A stretch of DNA of 64,000 nucleotides from Apoderus coryli (GCA_911728435.2 OU452204.1:10044001-10108000); one strand, 5' to 3'. Shown: positions 1-11,760, counted from the stretch's first letter. The notes: a model not told the origin generated them from the letters alone. Program-made: numbers and translations.

Positions 1-1549
1 CAGACTACGTCCTCAATAAAAAAAAAGGCCTTGATTTGATTGCGGCATTAAATTGACGTGTCACTTAGTTTTCCTCTATTTATTACCGTTTAGGATGTAC
101 CTTTCAAATCCAGCGAAATTTGGCCACCCCTGTACCTACACAGCAAAAAATGATATACCGTATACCGTGGTAGTCAAAAGTCCCCCCTCCCTCGTTTGAC
201 GTAAAATTCATAGATGACGGGACTGGGACCAATAATATTAAATGGGATCTTTGGCAAGTGATATCTCCACGTATACTCAGTCATACCAATGCAAAACGTC
301 CTATCTATGAAGTACAACAATAAAATGTCCCAAATCAAAAGTTAGGACGGTTTAATCTAGCATTCATGGTTACGACATTTTATTTACTTCCAACCGCAGA
401 ATGTCGTATTTATGATTTGCAAGAATACATCGTCCTCTGTCAACAGTTAGGACAGTTTAACTTGGCATTTCTGGAAACAACATTTATTTACCTCTTAGCG
501 TCTCAACTAGGGTTACCAGCCCTCCTATTTTTAATATGATACTCATATATTTTAACTCTTTCTCATATCTCCTATTAACATGCTCAATATGAGACTATTT
601 CTCATATTTTTTTATTAATAGATACGGCCGTGCCAGGCCAGGGAGCCAGTAGGACGTGGCAACCCTATTTGCAGCACCTTAAGCCGGGGCAACCTTACTT
701 GCACGTACTACGGATACGGAGCGTAACACTTAATTTTGATATTTCCTGCTGTAATGATTTTTATGATTAAGCTTTATCAGACCTTAAGTTATTATCAGAA
801 TACCGCAGTTCTTTGAAATATGGAAAAACAAATTAATGGTTAAATCGTTTTTAACTGTCTTCCTATGTCATCATTTCTTTCTATTACAGAATTTAATTTT
901 AGTTTAGTTTAATAGTCATATTATTTTGTGTAGATACATATTTCTAGGTTTAGGTACATGATTCAAGTAAAATTGCAATAATGCCGCACTGCGTGTACCT
1001 ATTTTTTCTTTAATTTGTGGTTATGTGTTTATTCAATGAAATTAATGTTTAATTTAATTATACCAAAAAATAGAATAAAGAGTTTGTCAATTTGTATTCA
1101 TTCAAAAATGTAGGTATTTTTGTATATAAATTTCTCATATATTTTTATTCAATCTTATATATATGGGCTAACCTATTTTTGAAAATCATATATCTGGCAA
1201 CCCTAGTCTCAACACTTAGGACAAATGATACGTACTTACTTATTAGATATAGACATTTGCTTGAAAATAATAATATTCTATCTATAATGGCTCTGTTTAT
1301 AATAAGTATTTATATAAAGACAATGGTTGTATATATACCCAAAGATTAACCCTAATCTTTGATATACCTAACAGTTTTCTATCCAAAATATGATCATTGT
1401 GTAAAATATCAAAAATCCTTCTATTTCTATAATTTAAATACATTTTAAGATGCAACACACTGTAAAACATATACCTACCTACATAAAGATTAGTGAATGA
1501 TTTTTGTTCGGTACAAACAACATATACTATACACCCAGATGTAACTAAC
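1..1549. other. AT-rich sequence, no gene recognised
   Basis: I see no convincing coding exon, RNA gene or complete transposon in this stretch. It is AT-rich with short open frames only. It lies where downstream exons of the minus-strand gene starting at 1651 would be expected, but I could not pick out an acceptor followed by a plausible exon. Confidence 0.5.
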
Positions 1550-1651
1550 CTTTAATTCCATTTCACTAAGTATTACATTTCCATTGTCACAAAATAACTC
1601 TCTCTCATTTTTCAGCAATTGATTTCGTTCTTTTATAAAGTTATCAGCCAT
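1550..1651 (-). CDS. Candidate first coding exon of an unidentified gene
   Basis: On the minus strand an ATG at 1651 opens exactly 34 codons, beginning MADNFIKERNQLLKNERE and ending with a lysine codon. A good splice donor (AAG|GTTAGT) follows immediately, so the exon ends in phase 0. The peptide is hydrophilic and charged (many E, K and N), with no signal peptide or membrane segment, as expected for an intracellular and possibly coiled-coil protein. I do not recognise the family. The rest of the gene would lie to the left and mostly outside the window. Just upstream (1680-1740 on the plus strand) there is a CAGCTG E-box-like hexamer, but no clear TATA box. The call rests on the exact codon length, the donor and non-repeat composition; it could still be a chance open frame. 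Confidence 0.4.
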
Positions 1652-1898
1652 TTTCAAGTGATTTTTATTAGTGTGTAAACTGTTTACAACTTGTAAAACA
1701 ACATAAATAATCAGCTGATTCGCGAACATTTATGAATAATTTTGTTTGTTATGTTACGTTCTGGTTATAAAAATATCCACGTGGAACTGTAGGAACAGAA
1801 GAATATTTGATGCACGATTTTTAGGGGAATCCCCTTCTTTCACGAATTTATGCAGTATTTTGAGCGTTTATTGAATAATGCTGTAATAAAAATAAAAA

Positions 1899-1927
1899 TA
1901 TATATATATACAGATATATATATTTTA
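1899..1927. repeat. (TA)n microsatellite
   Basis: An imperfect TA dinucleotide run, interrupted by a CAG. A short GTAG tetranucleotide run follows at about 2153-2171. The stretch 1652-2495 otherwise shows no gene, apart from a CAGGGTGTTTCA motif near 2109 of the kind found at the ends of short repeats elsewhere in the window. Confidence 0.7.
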
Positions 1928-2499
1928 ATCACCGATTTAAAAAAAAAATGTATCTATTGTTTTATTCCTTCAAGTGTCCAATATTATACACGGTGATTTA
2001 CTTTGCTATTGAATTAGATAAGAATTTGAACATTTAATTTTTGAATGTTGGAGCAGGAGGAAGGAGGAAGAAATCTATCCCTTAGATACCTACATACCGT
2101 ATATTATACAGGGTGTTTCACGGTTGATCGCATCTTAGACGATTTAGGAGAAGTAAGTAGGTAGGTAGGTATATGATTATTTTGAAAATTTAACTGGTTA
2201 CTCAGGGCAATCCAATCACTCTATACATATTGTAATTGTGGTTATACCGGAAGTTGATACAAACTTTCTTATTATAAATGGTATATAATTATATTTTTGG
2301 ATTCTTATCTGTTTTGGAATACTTTATCTTCACACTTCCCTATACCTCTTCAAAGGTTTTTGTATATCTTATGTTAATAATTTATTTTGAATTGTTTTGA
2401 CCCAAAACTGGTCTCTGGAAAATATTCACCATTTTTTCACCTAACTAGACAGACTCTCTAAATGTTGATGGTAATTAAAAATAGTTATTTATTATACAA

Positions 2500-2863
2500 G
2501 GGAAAAAAGTACTAGATTTTAGCTCTCGGTTTTTTGTCTCCCTCCGCTGGAAAGTTATCCAAGTGAAATTTGAAGTTTTCAAAAAGTAATCAAATATCTG
2601 TCAATTTCATGCTGTAATTTAATTTAAAAATTGCGAACACTCCACCGGAGTCAGTAGAAGCAGCAAAAGTAGCGTCACAAATTATTGCCAGTTTTGATAT
2701 ATAAAGAAAATGTAACTTTTGTATAATAAAATTTCCTAAAATTAAATATCTACCGTTATTTATGTGTCCGGGAAAAAAGTGCTCACTTTTTTCCCGGTGA
2801 TAAAAAGTGACATTTTATTACCTGTCAAGAGAGTAAATATGTCAAACTTTTTTCCCGTCACAG
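2500..2863. repeat. Candidate MITE or nested pair with GGGAAAAAAGT ends
   Basis: The motif GGGAAAAAAGT occurs four times in 360 bp: forward near 2501 and 2770, and reversed near 2786 and 2850. The central two form a perfect palindrome (2768-2797, 14-bp arms, 2-nt centre). The pattern suggests one or two short inverted-repeat elements, perhaps nested. No protein is encoded. The target duplication is not clear. Confidence 0.4.
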
Positions 2864-2925
2864 AAAAAATATCTTAGAAAAATCAGTTATATTGACAGAT
2901 AGCCATAAGGTTACAGGGTGGGCAG

Positions 2926-2997
2926 AAATTATTGTAGTGTGATCTACTAATAAAAATAGGCTTGAGTCAATTTTTTTAAATGGAATACCCTGTACAT
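2926..2997. repeat. Short TA-flanked CAGGG...CCCTG unit
   Basis: About 70 bp bounded by TTACAGGGTGG on the left and TACCCTGTA on the right. The right part read on the minus strand (TACAGGGTATTCCATTTAAA) closely matches units near 6340 and 8170. It looks like a miniature inverted-repeat unit with TA target duplications. It contains no coding sequence. Confidence 0.4.
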
Positions 2998-3620
2998 TAT
3001 ATATATAATAGTCTGAAAGACAATCAAATTCTGTTTCAAATAAATTGCCAAATTGGATTATTTCATTATTATTTATTAAGGTAGACATGAAACGTCACAA
3101 AACAGTAAAATTATAATAAGTGACATTTAATAAAAATAAGTTTTAATGAACTTGTTTTTTATTCATGGGTAATGTGAGAAAATTATAGAAAAAACATACC
3201 GACATGTTAATAAAACGTATCCCTAATTAACAACCAGCGTTAAAGAATCTAAAAACATTATGTTATCTTCATCTGAGGTCATAGCCTTCGTCAAAGATTG
3301 ATTATTGCTCTGAGGTTTGAACCTTAATTCATAAAAGTATTTTATTTTTACTTTTTAATGTTTGTTTGTTTTATAATTTTGTCACATTTCCAATGAATAA
3401 TAAATAAGTTCATTTGAGTAAAATATTTTTTACAATTTTCATGATACTTTTGTCAATAACCAATATTTTATTAGTTATGAACTAAGTATGTTATTTTAAT
3501 ATTTCGTGACGTTTAATGATATTTCATGGTTTAGCTATTTAAAATATACCAAAATAATCTAATTTTTCTATAAACTTGCTTTTATTTCGAAAACTTTACC
3601 ATTTAGGGATAGGAACCATA

Positions 3621-3720
3621 TAATAATAATAATAAAGGACTTTATTAAAGGGCAAGTTTCAGTACAGTGGCAGATGTCACTGTTCTGTTAAGCTAACCCT
3701 ATATATCATTATTTGAAAGG
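3621..3720 (-). mobile_element. Possible 3' end of a non-LTR retrotransposon with ATT-repeat tail
   Basis: Read on the minus strand, a unique-looking stretch ends in TTTAATAAAGTCC followed by a run of ATT trinucleotides. This is the form of the 3' end and short-repeat tail of several insect non-LTR families. There is no upstream coding remnant, so the family is not assignable. Confidence 0.35.
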
Positions 3721-4879
3721 GAATTTGATTGTCTTTCCGAATATTTAAATTTAAAATAGGATAAACCATAAACTTCCTCAATTTCGTGGAAATTCTTGCT
3801 AAACCGTACGTTTGGGACTATTTTTATACAGCGGCGCTGCATTTTGTAAATACATAAAATTTGAGCAGTTTTGGTTAAATCGCTTTTTTCTAATATTGAA
3901 TTGCTACAGATTCATTATTTTCTTTTAAATGTATGATTATTTAAAAAACAACACATAATTAATCTATCATAATTATCTTAAGCTTTTACTGGGAGGGATG
4001 AGCAGGATCTTTTATAAGAAATGTCAGCTCTTCTATCAAGAATTTTTCTTTTTTTTTATAAGAAAATTGTCAATCCCCTTCAACGAGGGACCTAGTAAGA
4101 TGGAAAATATATCACCTTACCTACCTGCATTTTGCATTGCTGAAGGGAACCCAAGGAGTGTATTTCTGTGAGTTTTGAATTTTCGCCTTGCACATCCATA
4201 TTATAGGTTGATGAGTTTTCAGTATTTACCATAATTCTCTACAGAGTTGCAATTGCGTCTCTGAGAAATTGTGTTATATCTTAGGTAACATTACCAACGA
4301 GAAATTTCAACTTAGACTTATTCAAAGAAGATATTTATAGGTAGGTACATCAATTTCTCGCTAACACCAATCTACATCAATTTTACTTCATAATGGACTA
4401 TTCTACTTCTTCAAACTATTATTAGTCGCATCCTATATAAGCGGTTTACGTTTACTCGATATTATGAACATTTAAATATCCCATTATTTCAACTTTTAAT
4501 CTAAATATTGTTTTCGTAAATATTTCGAGAAATATTTTACATCATCATAATTCCACGCATTTGATATTGGAATTGTTTGATAAACTTTTTGTTAATGTTG
4601 GTGTGACAAACAACCATGTTGGCTGTGTCGGGTGTTGACAATATAGTTCCATATATTCGAAATCCATACATGAAATTTTGATTAAATTTCTCAAAATTTG
4701 TGTAGGGTAGGTATTTAGCTAATTCAATATTTCTAAGTGTAAATCAAATTTATCGAGATAAATATTTTAAATTTATGTATCAACTTGATCTCAATCCGTT
4801 GAAACAAAAAAGTAACAAACTAAATCAGCATTCAGATTCGTTATATTCTATAAAACTACTCTCATTGATTCTAATGCTA

Positions 4880-4925
4880 TTCCTAAGCACAAATAATCAC
4901 GATCACGATTATTTGTGCTTAGGAA
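4880..4925. repeat. Perfect hairpin, 19-bp arms
   Basis: TTCCTAAGCACAAATAATC is followed by an 8-nt loop and its exact reverse complement. It is not flanked by an obvious target duplication. It is one of several short perfect inverted repeats in the window. Confidence 0.8.
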
Positions 4926-5576
4926 GCAGTTTAATTATATAATTATGGTCTGATTTTTACGATTATTATTTTCCTAGTTAGTTAATTATTATTATTGAAT
5001 ACCTTTATCTTGGATTTTTTAAATATTTTTTAGTAATTTTGTATGTGTACCTATATCAGGTATTACTAGGTCCGTGCTGAAAATCAGCTTTGCTGAGCTG
5101 GAATCTTTTGGCATTTCTTTTTTAAGAGGGGAATCCGAAATGGTTACTTACAAAAATGTCCGATGGTGGCGCTAGTGAATCTCATTGTATTCCGAATCAT
5201 TCATTTCTTAACTTAGAGTAATTTTATAGAATATTTTAATACAATCTTCTCCTCAATAGGTGTCGCCAAAAACTAATACATAGTGACCCTAAAATGTCAT
5301 ATTTCTATTTTGCGTAAATTATTTTCACATTCTTTTTTGTGCTCGTATTCTTATACGTTTGATGCTTATCTTCGCGTAGACTAGTCATAGTTATATACTA
5401 TACTATATACATAAAAAGGATGAATGTAAAAAAACTGGTTTTATTTGCGATAAATAGTCAAGATTTTTAAATATTTTCACAAATTGATGATTTTTGTGAA
5501 AACCGTAAAACATAGGTAAATGACACCTTAAAACGAATCCCAGTTATTTTTGAGGGACTATTAAAATACTCCCATA

Positions 5577-5645
5577 CAGGGTGTTCTATTTAAAAAAACA
5601 GAACTATGATAATACATACTTATCTCTTCTTTGGACCGCCCTGTA
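5577..5645. repeat. Short CAGGG...CCCTG unit
   Basis: About 69 bp running from TACAGGGTGTTC to CCGCCCTGTA. Size and ends match the units at 2926, 6278 and 8172. The TA at each edge fits insertion of a Tc1/mariner-mobilised miniature element. Confidence 0.4.
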
Positions 5646-6264
5646 TGCTTGCAGTGTTTTTCAAAATGTATTAGGTTAGCCCTGTTGTTTTAGTTTGTCA
5701 GTTTCAAAACCATGAGACGCTTATTTCATGCATCAAAGAGTGTCTTTCCTAATAGTATACAATGTGTCCAGAAACTAATGGACCAAGCGAAAGCCACAAA
5801 TTCTAGAGCAGATTTCATGGCAATTCAACGCCAAACTTCTAATGCAAAATTGCTTCTGAAAGGAGTTATAGTTTTTAAAAGATGGCGGCTTAGCATAGGT
5901 TTTTTAAAGGTATCGCGAAAGCGCCCTTAGCCATTGGAGTGAAAGGTGAAAAAGATATTTCCCTAAATAGAAGCATTCGTTAGCCATACACTGCTGAATT
6001 AAATTGCGAACTTAGGCGTCTAAACGGGTATCAACGGACATTTTTAATAAAAAACTTCTTTTTCACTAACTTTTGGAGAATTCTGACAACATTCTTAGGA
6101 AATATGAGGTATTCTTATCTCAATATGATAGAATGCTGCATTTTCGAGAAAAATTAAGTTTTAGTTTAATATGCGGTTTAACATAGTACCTATCTATTTG
6201 ATTTACGATTGGTACAGTGATTATTTTAACAGTAAAAATTTTAAAAATTAAGTAGGGTATTAGG

Positions 6265-8247
6265 TATTGTGAGTCTATACAGGGTGTCCCAAATATAAGA
6301 AATGAACCATAGTTGTGTTTTTTTTAAATGGAATGCCCTGTATATGAATATATTTTTGGATTCCCCGTTCAAAATAAACCTAACTTTCATTAAAGTACAT
6401 CTCACCTAAACCTGACAGTTTTTTAAATATTTAAATTTTTATAAAAATATAGACATAATATGAAAGAACAAATTCACACCTATTTGTTTGTTCTTTTTAA
6501 GCCAGTCTGGGCTGATAAATATACCCACTCATCACTTGTTACGCCAAAAAAAAACCCGCAATACTAAATACAGGGTGTCCAATAATATAATTTATATGAA
6601 CGTAAAGTTTAATTCTAAATAACTTGTTTATTTCAAATGGAACACCCAGTATATGAGGTCAAAATTAGATGCATAAAGTAATTATCTGTCAAATATTATA
6701 ATACTTGGAAAATGCACATATTCATGATATTAGGGAAATTTGAAATTGAATCTCTTAGTTTCATGTAGACCACCATGTATTTGATGATGCAAAAATTAAA
6801 GTTAAATTAAAGTTTTCTTATAGATATGTATACTTATCTTTAATTTTGCATGGAAGAGGCACACATATTGGCAATAAGAGAAAGAATTTTCAAAAATATA
6901 ATATTTATCAAGTCAGCCATGAGAATTTGAGAAGATAGAATACATTTTTTTTAATTTGATATTTACTGTCGAATAGTCTGTTGAAAATTCTTACTTAAGA
7001 GTTGAGAATTTTTCAGAAAACAGTTTTTTATCTGTGACATTTGATTTAATTCAATTCAAAAATGCGAACCTATTCCAAAGGAGAAAGAATAGACATGATT
7101 TTTATTCTGGGAGAATGGTCCAAAAACGCTTTACTGGCATCGCGAGTTTACGCTCAAAGGCTCCTGGGGCAAAATCACCCCAAAAAAGCGGTCTTCGAGA
7201 GACTGTTAAGGCAGTTTAACGAAAGATACCACCCAAACACAGTGCAACTGCATCAAGAACTTTTCAATATTGATTTTAAATCGTGTTGAATTTTGTACAT
7301 GGGCCAGGAACAAAATCATCGCAAATGAAAACTTTTTTAATAGAGGAGATGAAGAACCAAATAAATGAAGCGTTTAGAAGCGTTACACCAGGTTAAAGTT
7401 GTTGAAGGATTTAAGAAAAGGATTCATATGTGTCTAGAGTCCAATCATTTTGAACATTTATTATAAAATTTATCAGTTTTTATGAAGGTATATCTTGTTA
7501 TTTAATTTAAGTGAAAAATTTATTTATTTATTATGTTATTGTTTAAATTATGGTTTGTCAAATTCTCATGGCCGACATGACAAATATAATTTTAAAAAAT
7601 TCTTCCTATTACCAATATGTGCTTTTTCCATACATTAAAAAAATATACATATCTATAAGAAAACCTCATAGTGATTAATAGATAATTAATTTCATCATGA
7701 TCAAATACAGGGTGGTCTACATGAAATTAACAGGTTCAATTAAAAATTCGCATAATATTATGAATATGTGCATTTTCCACGAAAACGTCAAGAGTTATCC
7801 ATAGGAAAGTATTATATAATATTTGACAGAGAATTACTTTGTGCATCTAATTTTTACCTCATATACCGGGTGTTGCATTTGAAATACACAAGTTATTTAG
7901 AATTAAACTTTACGTTCATATAAGTTATATTATTGGACACCCTGTATTTAGTATTGGTGATTTTTTATATTTGGCGTAACAAGTGATGAGATATTTATCA
8001 GCCTAGACTGGCTTAAAAAGAACAAACAAATAGGTGTGAATTTTTTCATTCAAATTATGTCTATATTTTTATTAAAACATAAATATTTAAAAAACTATCA
8101 GGTTTAGGTTAGATGTGCCTAAATGAAATTTAGGTTTATTTTGAACAGGGAATCTAAAAATTTATTCATATACAGGGCATTCCATTTAAAAAAATGCAAC
8201 TATGGTTAATTTCTTATATTTGGGACACCCTGTATAGACTCACAATA
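6265..8247. mobile_element. Long inverted-repeat mariner/Tc1-like element
   Basis: Two arms of roughly 670-690 bp (6265-6930 and 7558-8247) are inverted copies of each other with scattered mismatches. Both outer ends carry TATTGTGAGTCTATACAGGG. The 627-bp spacer holds the remains of a transposase. Each arm also contains two short CAGGG-bounded units (6278-6343 and 6573-6655 on the left, with their mirror images on the right). TA dinucleotides at the outer edges fit a TA target site. The arms are far longer than normal mariner terminal repeats, so the element resembles a fold-back derivative formed by inverted duplication of an end. The transposase remnant is defective, so any movement would need enzyme from elsewhere. 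Confidence 0.7.
7062..7468 (+). pseudogene. Transposase relic: N-terminal HTH joined to C-terminal tail
   Basis: From 7062 an ATG opens 75 codons beginning MRTYSKGERIDMIFILGEW, with features of the helix-turn-helix region found at the N-terminus of some insect mariner/Tc1-like transposases (the type Pfam lists as DUF4817, from memory): an acidic D-M-x-x-x-x-G-E stretch, an R-x-Y-A pattern and an F-x-R-L-L segment. Shortly after the stop, a second piece (about 7335-7468) reads EEMKNQINEAFRSVTPG, then a stop codon, then CLESNHFEHLL. That tail is typical of the C-terminus of the same transposases. The whole DDE catalytic core between these pieces is missing, so the protein is non-functional. It sits in the spacer of the long inverted repeat. 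Confidence 0.65.
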
Positions 8248-9069
8248 TTTTTAAAATGTAGCCATAAATCATTTTTATCGAACCCACGAATAAAACTTTA
8301 AGGAAATTAAATAGTTTAACCACAGTATTCCGTGTCGTATGGCGTGAATAACCCTGTATATACGTTCCAACTACCTAACTGGTGAAATTTTAACCGCTAT
8401 TTAAACCCCCACTAAGGGTATCTTATAATTTTATAATAACTACCAGTCGGGAGTTCTTGTAATCTCTCTATAGATCATAAAAAAATCGGTTGTCACCCTA
8501 AAACTTTCCCGACTAGTTATAATATAATCAAAAATATATGACCTACGTAACCAAACAGAATTTTAATAATTATTATAATTGTATTATTTCCACTAAACTA
8601 ACGTAACAAACTAACTACTCGTACTTTATTCCTTCTTGTATTTATCCTCTAATAGTAGGTATACCTACATAATATTACCATAGATGTTTATTTATTTTCT
8701 GATATTACTGTACATGGCTAAAGTTAATAATCCCTACTCCTAGTACATACGCATATACATAATATACTATACCACATACAACTAAATATTAATAATATAA
8801 GTACGACAAAACCATTAGATTTTTGTCTCACTGTGTATAAACAGCGCCATCTCTTCAATACTGTCCCAACTACGCATTATATGTTTGTTGCCTACATTTA
8901 TAAAAAAATTATAAGAAAATGGCGGATATTTGAAGGGAAATATGAGGGATTTTTTTAAATATGGATATTGTCTAATACAGAAAGTTTTCACGTACAATTT
9001 TAATTACAAGTGATTGTTAAATATGTAAATAAGGTAATAAAGTAATATTATCATTATTAAATATTAGAA
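8248..9069. other. No gene recognised
   Basis: AT-rich stretch with no recognisable exon, RNA gene or repeat boundary. A 60-codon minus-strand open frame at 8815-8997 has no known domain and is probably chance. Confidence 0.5.
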
Positions 9070-9600
9070 TCATAGCACAAAATGAGGAAAAAGTTGCTGA
9101 CTTTGAACTCAATTTATTAAGTAATTATTTATTGTTGTAGCGTCAAAATAGCTTATTACCTAATCCAAACCTTAGTCTTTAAAACCCTATTAAAATTTTT
9201 GCTACGAGATACGTATTAGTGGAGATTTCCATCCACAAAAATATATCTGTAAATGTGAAAAAATTACCCATGTTTGAACTCAATTTATGAGTTAACTATT
9301 TAATCTTTCCGCTTGAAAATACTTCATTACCTAATCCCATCTTTTGTCTTTAAAACCCTATGAAAATTTTTGCTAGCAGATACGTCTTAGTGGCGACTAC
9401 CATGCGCAAAATTATGCCTGCAAAGCGAAATATGATGATTTTCTAACTCTGTTTTTGAACTAACTATCCAATATTTCAACTTCAAAATACTTCAATACCT
9501 AATCCCATCTTTACTCTTTAACTCCCTATCAAAATTTTTGTTACCAGATACGTATTAGTGGAGTCTACCATGCGCAAAAATAGGTCTGCAAACGATTGTA
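9070..9600. repeat. Three-copy tandem repeat, about 171-181-bp unit
   Basis: Each unit carries in order a TTTGAACT-type start (near 9105, 9276 and 9457), CTTCATTACCTAATCC-like sequence, a TCTTTAAAACCCTAT box, AAAATTTTTGCTA, then GATACGTATTAGTGGAG and a CCATGCGCAAAA-like box. The copies have diverged by point changes and small indels, so this is an old satellite-like array rather than a recent expansion. It has no coding content. Confidence 0.75.
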
Positions 9601-10009
9601 TTCAAACGCCCCTCTTAAATAGGATTGTATCAATTTGAACATAAGATTGTATCTTTTTAAAATGGGACTGGAATTTTTTTTGTACTCAAATTATGCCAAT
9701 AAATTTGATACTTATACAAAAGAAACAAATTAATGTTAGTAGGTAGGTATGTACAGTTAGTACTTCTATCCATTTCTACTCTGTATTCGGTATCCACTGG
9801 CTAATGATCATAGCGAGGTTTATCATTCAAACATATATAATATAAGGCATCCACTGGCCATGGTCATAGACTTTCATTATTATTTTTAAATTAGGCATAA
9901 TAAAGCATCAAGACATTTCCAGACTAAGTTGATCGGGATTTCTTTTTTTACTAGTTACTCCAAATAGAACTTTGGATGATTTGTTCCACGTATGTAAAGC
10001 GATCTGGGA

Positions 10010-10545
10010 CACCCTGCCCAAATCAAATCTTTTGAAGTCAAACCATATTAGAATATATTTTGTTACACCATTTTATTTTCCTCGTTATACTATAATAATA
10101 TATCAAATAAAAATATTTTGATACAAGATAATAGACAAAATAATAAAATATACAAAAGTACTTAATATATTTGTTCTGTATGAGATCAAAGACGTAGTTA
10201 AAATTGAATTGAAGGAAATGTTTCGAATCAATATTACAATTAATCGCATATGTGCGAATGTGCATATTTTTTGATTCTACAAAAAGGTCGCAGATTTGAT
10301 TTAAATTCTGTATCAATTATGGATGAAATGCTGGATCGTCCAGATCAATGCATCCTATTTGTGGGAAGCAAACAATATCTCGTCTTTGCCCTGGCATTTC
10401 CGGAAAAATGTTGCATGTTTGTTCACAGTAGAGGAATAATCCTATAGACATTTCTCTGTCATCCTCTGCATGAACCTGCGAAAATTATATTATTGCTCTA
10501 ATATTAATTTTGTTATACTTAATCGTTATAATAAATAAAGTATGA
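10010..10545 (+). repeat. Direct duplication, copy A (partner at 11925-12415)
   Basis: The stretch from AAATCAAATCTTTTGAAGTC to ATAATAAATAAAGTATG matches 11925-12415 in the same orientation with many substitutions. The shared marks include AAGTCAAACCAT, GATACAAGATAATAG, GGGAAGCAAACAATATCTCG and AATAATCCTATAGACATTTC. Copy A has a 65-codon open frame (10250-10447) that copy B does not keep, so I treat it as a dispersed repeat, not a gene. A GGGACACCCTG motif just left of copy A may mark an end. Confidence 0.6.
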
Positions 10546-10557
10546 ATAAAAGACGAG

Positions 10558-11131
10558 AGATGAAATTATTATTAAATAGTTAAATATCATAAGGCTATAG
10601 AAAGTTTACTTTATTTATGATTTTTTTACCAATAATCCATTTCAAACAAGGAGTATAGATGATATGAATAAAACACATCTACTCCACAATACATACTTCA
10701 TATAATTGAATCGTCAAACTCCATATATGTATCGAGATTAGTGAATCTCATCATCATATGGTTCAGAAAACTTGGACCTTGAATACATGTTCTAATTGAT
10801 CGTTTAAAATTACTAAGTCTGTAAAAAATTTCAATGACATCAGAATATAAACTACATGATTAGTATTAAAACTTACTACTTACCACATTGTGGAAAAAGA
10901 TTTTTATATAAAACAAAAGTATTTTGTGGAAATGATGATGAGGTTCATTAATCCCGAAACATGTATGGTGTTTCACGATTCAATTATATGAAGTATATAT
11001 TGTGGAGTAGATGTCTTTTATTCATATCATCTATACTCCTTGTTTGAAATGGATTATTTGTAAAAAAATCATAAATAAAGTAAACTTTCTATAGCGTTAT
11101 GATATTTAACTATTTAATAATAATTTCATCT
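10558..11131. mobile_element. Fold-back element, 157-bp inverted arms
   Basis: Arms 10558-10714 and 10975-11131 are equal in length and near-perfect reverse complements, starting AGATGAAATTATTATTAAAT. A 260-bp central region separates them. No coding sequence is present. It lies between the two copies of the 10.0/11.9-kb duplication. I found no convincing target duplication, so the class is unknown. Confidence 0.65.
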
Positions 11132-11453
11132 AATAAGCACACCTAAAACCCCATTCTGTAAATCCGGTTGTTTAGGGTATTAGGTTCGTAGCTATATTAT
11201 AGCATTTTAAAATATTATCATTGTTTTAATTTATTAAATTTTAAATATTTATATTTATCATTATTAGCAAATTTTATTTTTTCAATACTACGAACATTTC
11301 GGTATTTTCATTACAATTCCTTCTTCAGATTTTTTTAAATTAAAGTTATGTGTTCTGCGAAAAAGAAAAGGATTTCGAAAATGTATACCTATCTAATACA
11401 GCCAGATAGGGACTAAATGTGATTAATATATTGGATGGGGAACGATTCGATCT

Positions 11454-11760
11454 TCAATTCGTTGATTTTTTTAGGGTTGGTTGACGTTGAAACCAAATTT
11501 TCGCTACAGGTAGAAATTTATGCAAAAATTCGCTGGGGTTTCGGTTGTATAGTGCCCAATTGCGGTTGAAACAGTTTTTCTGTGCAATGTTTAATTGAGC
11601 GCTAGAAAATTCGGCACTCCTCTTGCATAGAGGTTTTCCATGCTCAAATCTTGTATTTAATATTGGATTTACGTTCAGGGGAGACCACAGTAATTTCAGA
11701 TATCTCACTCAACTTCAGTCTGCAGTTATCAACCATTATTTTACGAATTTTTCGATCATA
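11454..11760 (-). pseudogene. Irritans-type mariner transposase relic
   Basis: Read on the minus strand, the fragment starts with MVDNCRLKLSEISEIT, resembling the second helix-turn-helix region of irritans-group mariner transposases. After a frame change it continues into an 84-codon open frame containing RNPSEFLHKFLPVAKIWFQR. The last part corresponds to the segment around the first catalytic aspartate (family form: F-V-T-V-D-E-T-W-I), but here the D-E-T-W motif has decayed to A-K-I-W. Terminal repeats are not seen. It is an old inactive fragment. Confidence 0.5.

Larger units (their letters stand above)
2998..6264. other. Gene-free stretch with scattered repeat fragments
   Basis: No host exon recognised. 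It contains a possible non-LTR 3' tail (3621-3720), a 19-bp-arm hairpin (4880-4925) and a CAGGG-bounded unit (5577-5645). A 72-codon open frame at 5712-5930 has no recognisable domain. Confidence 0.5.

Noticed and set aside
10250..10447. A 65-codon open frame in the 10-kb repeat copy
   Set aside because: The duplicate at 11925-12415 does not preserve the reading frame, so it is not under coding constraint.
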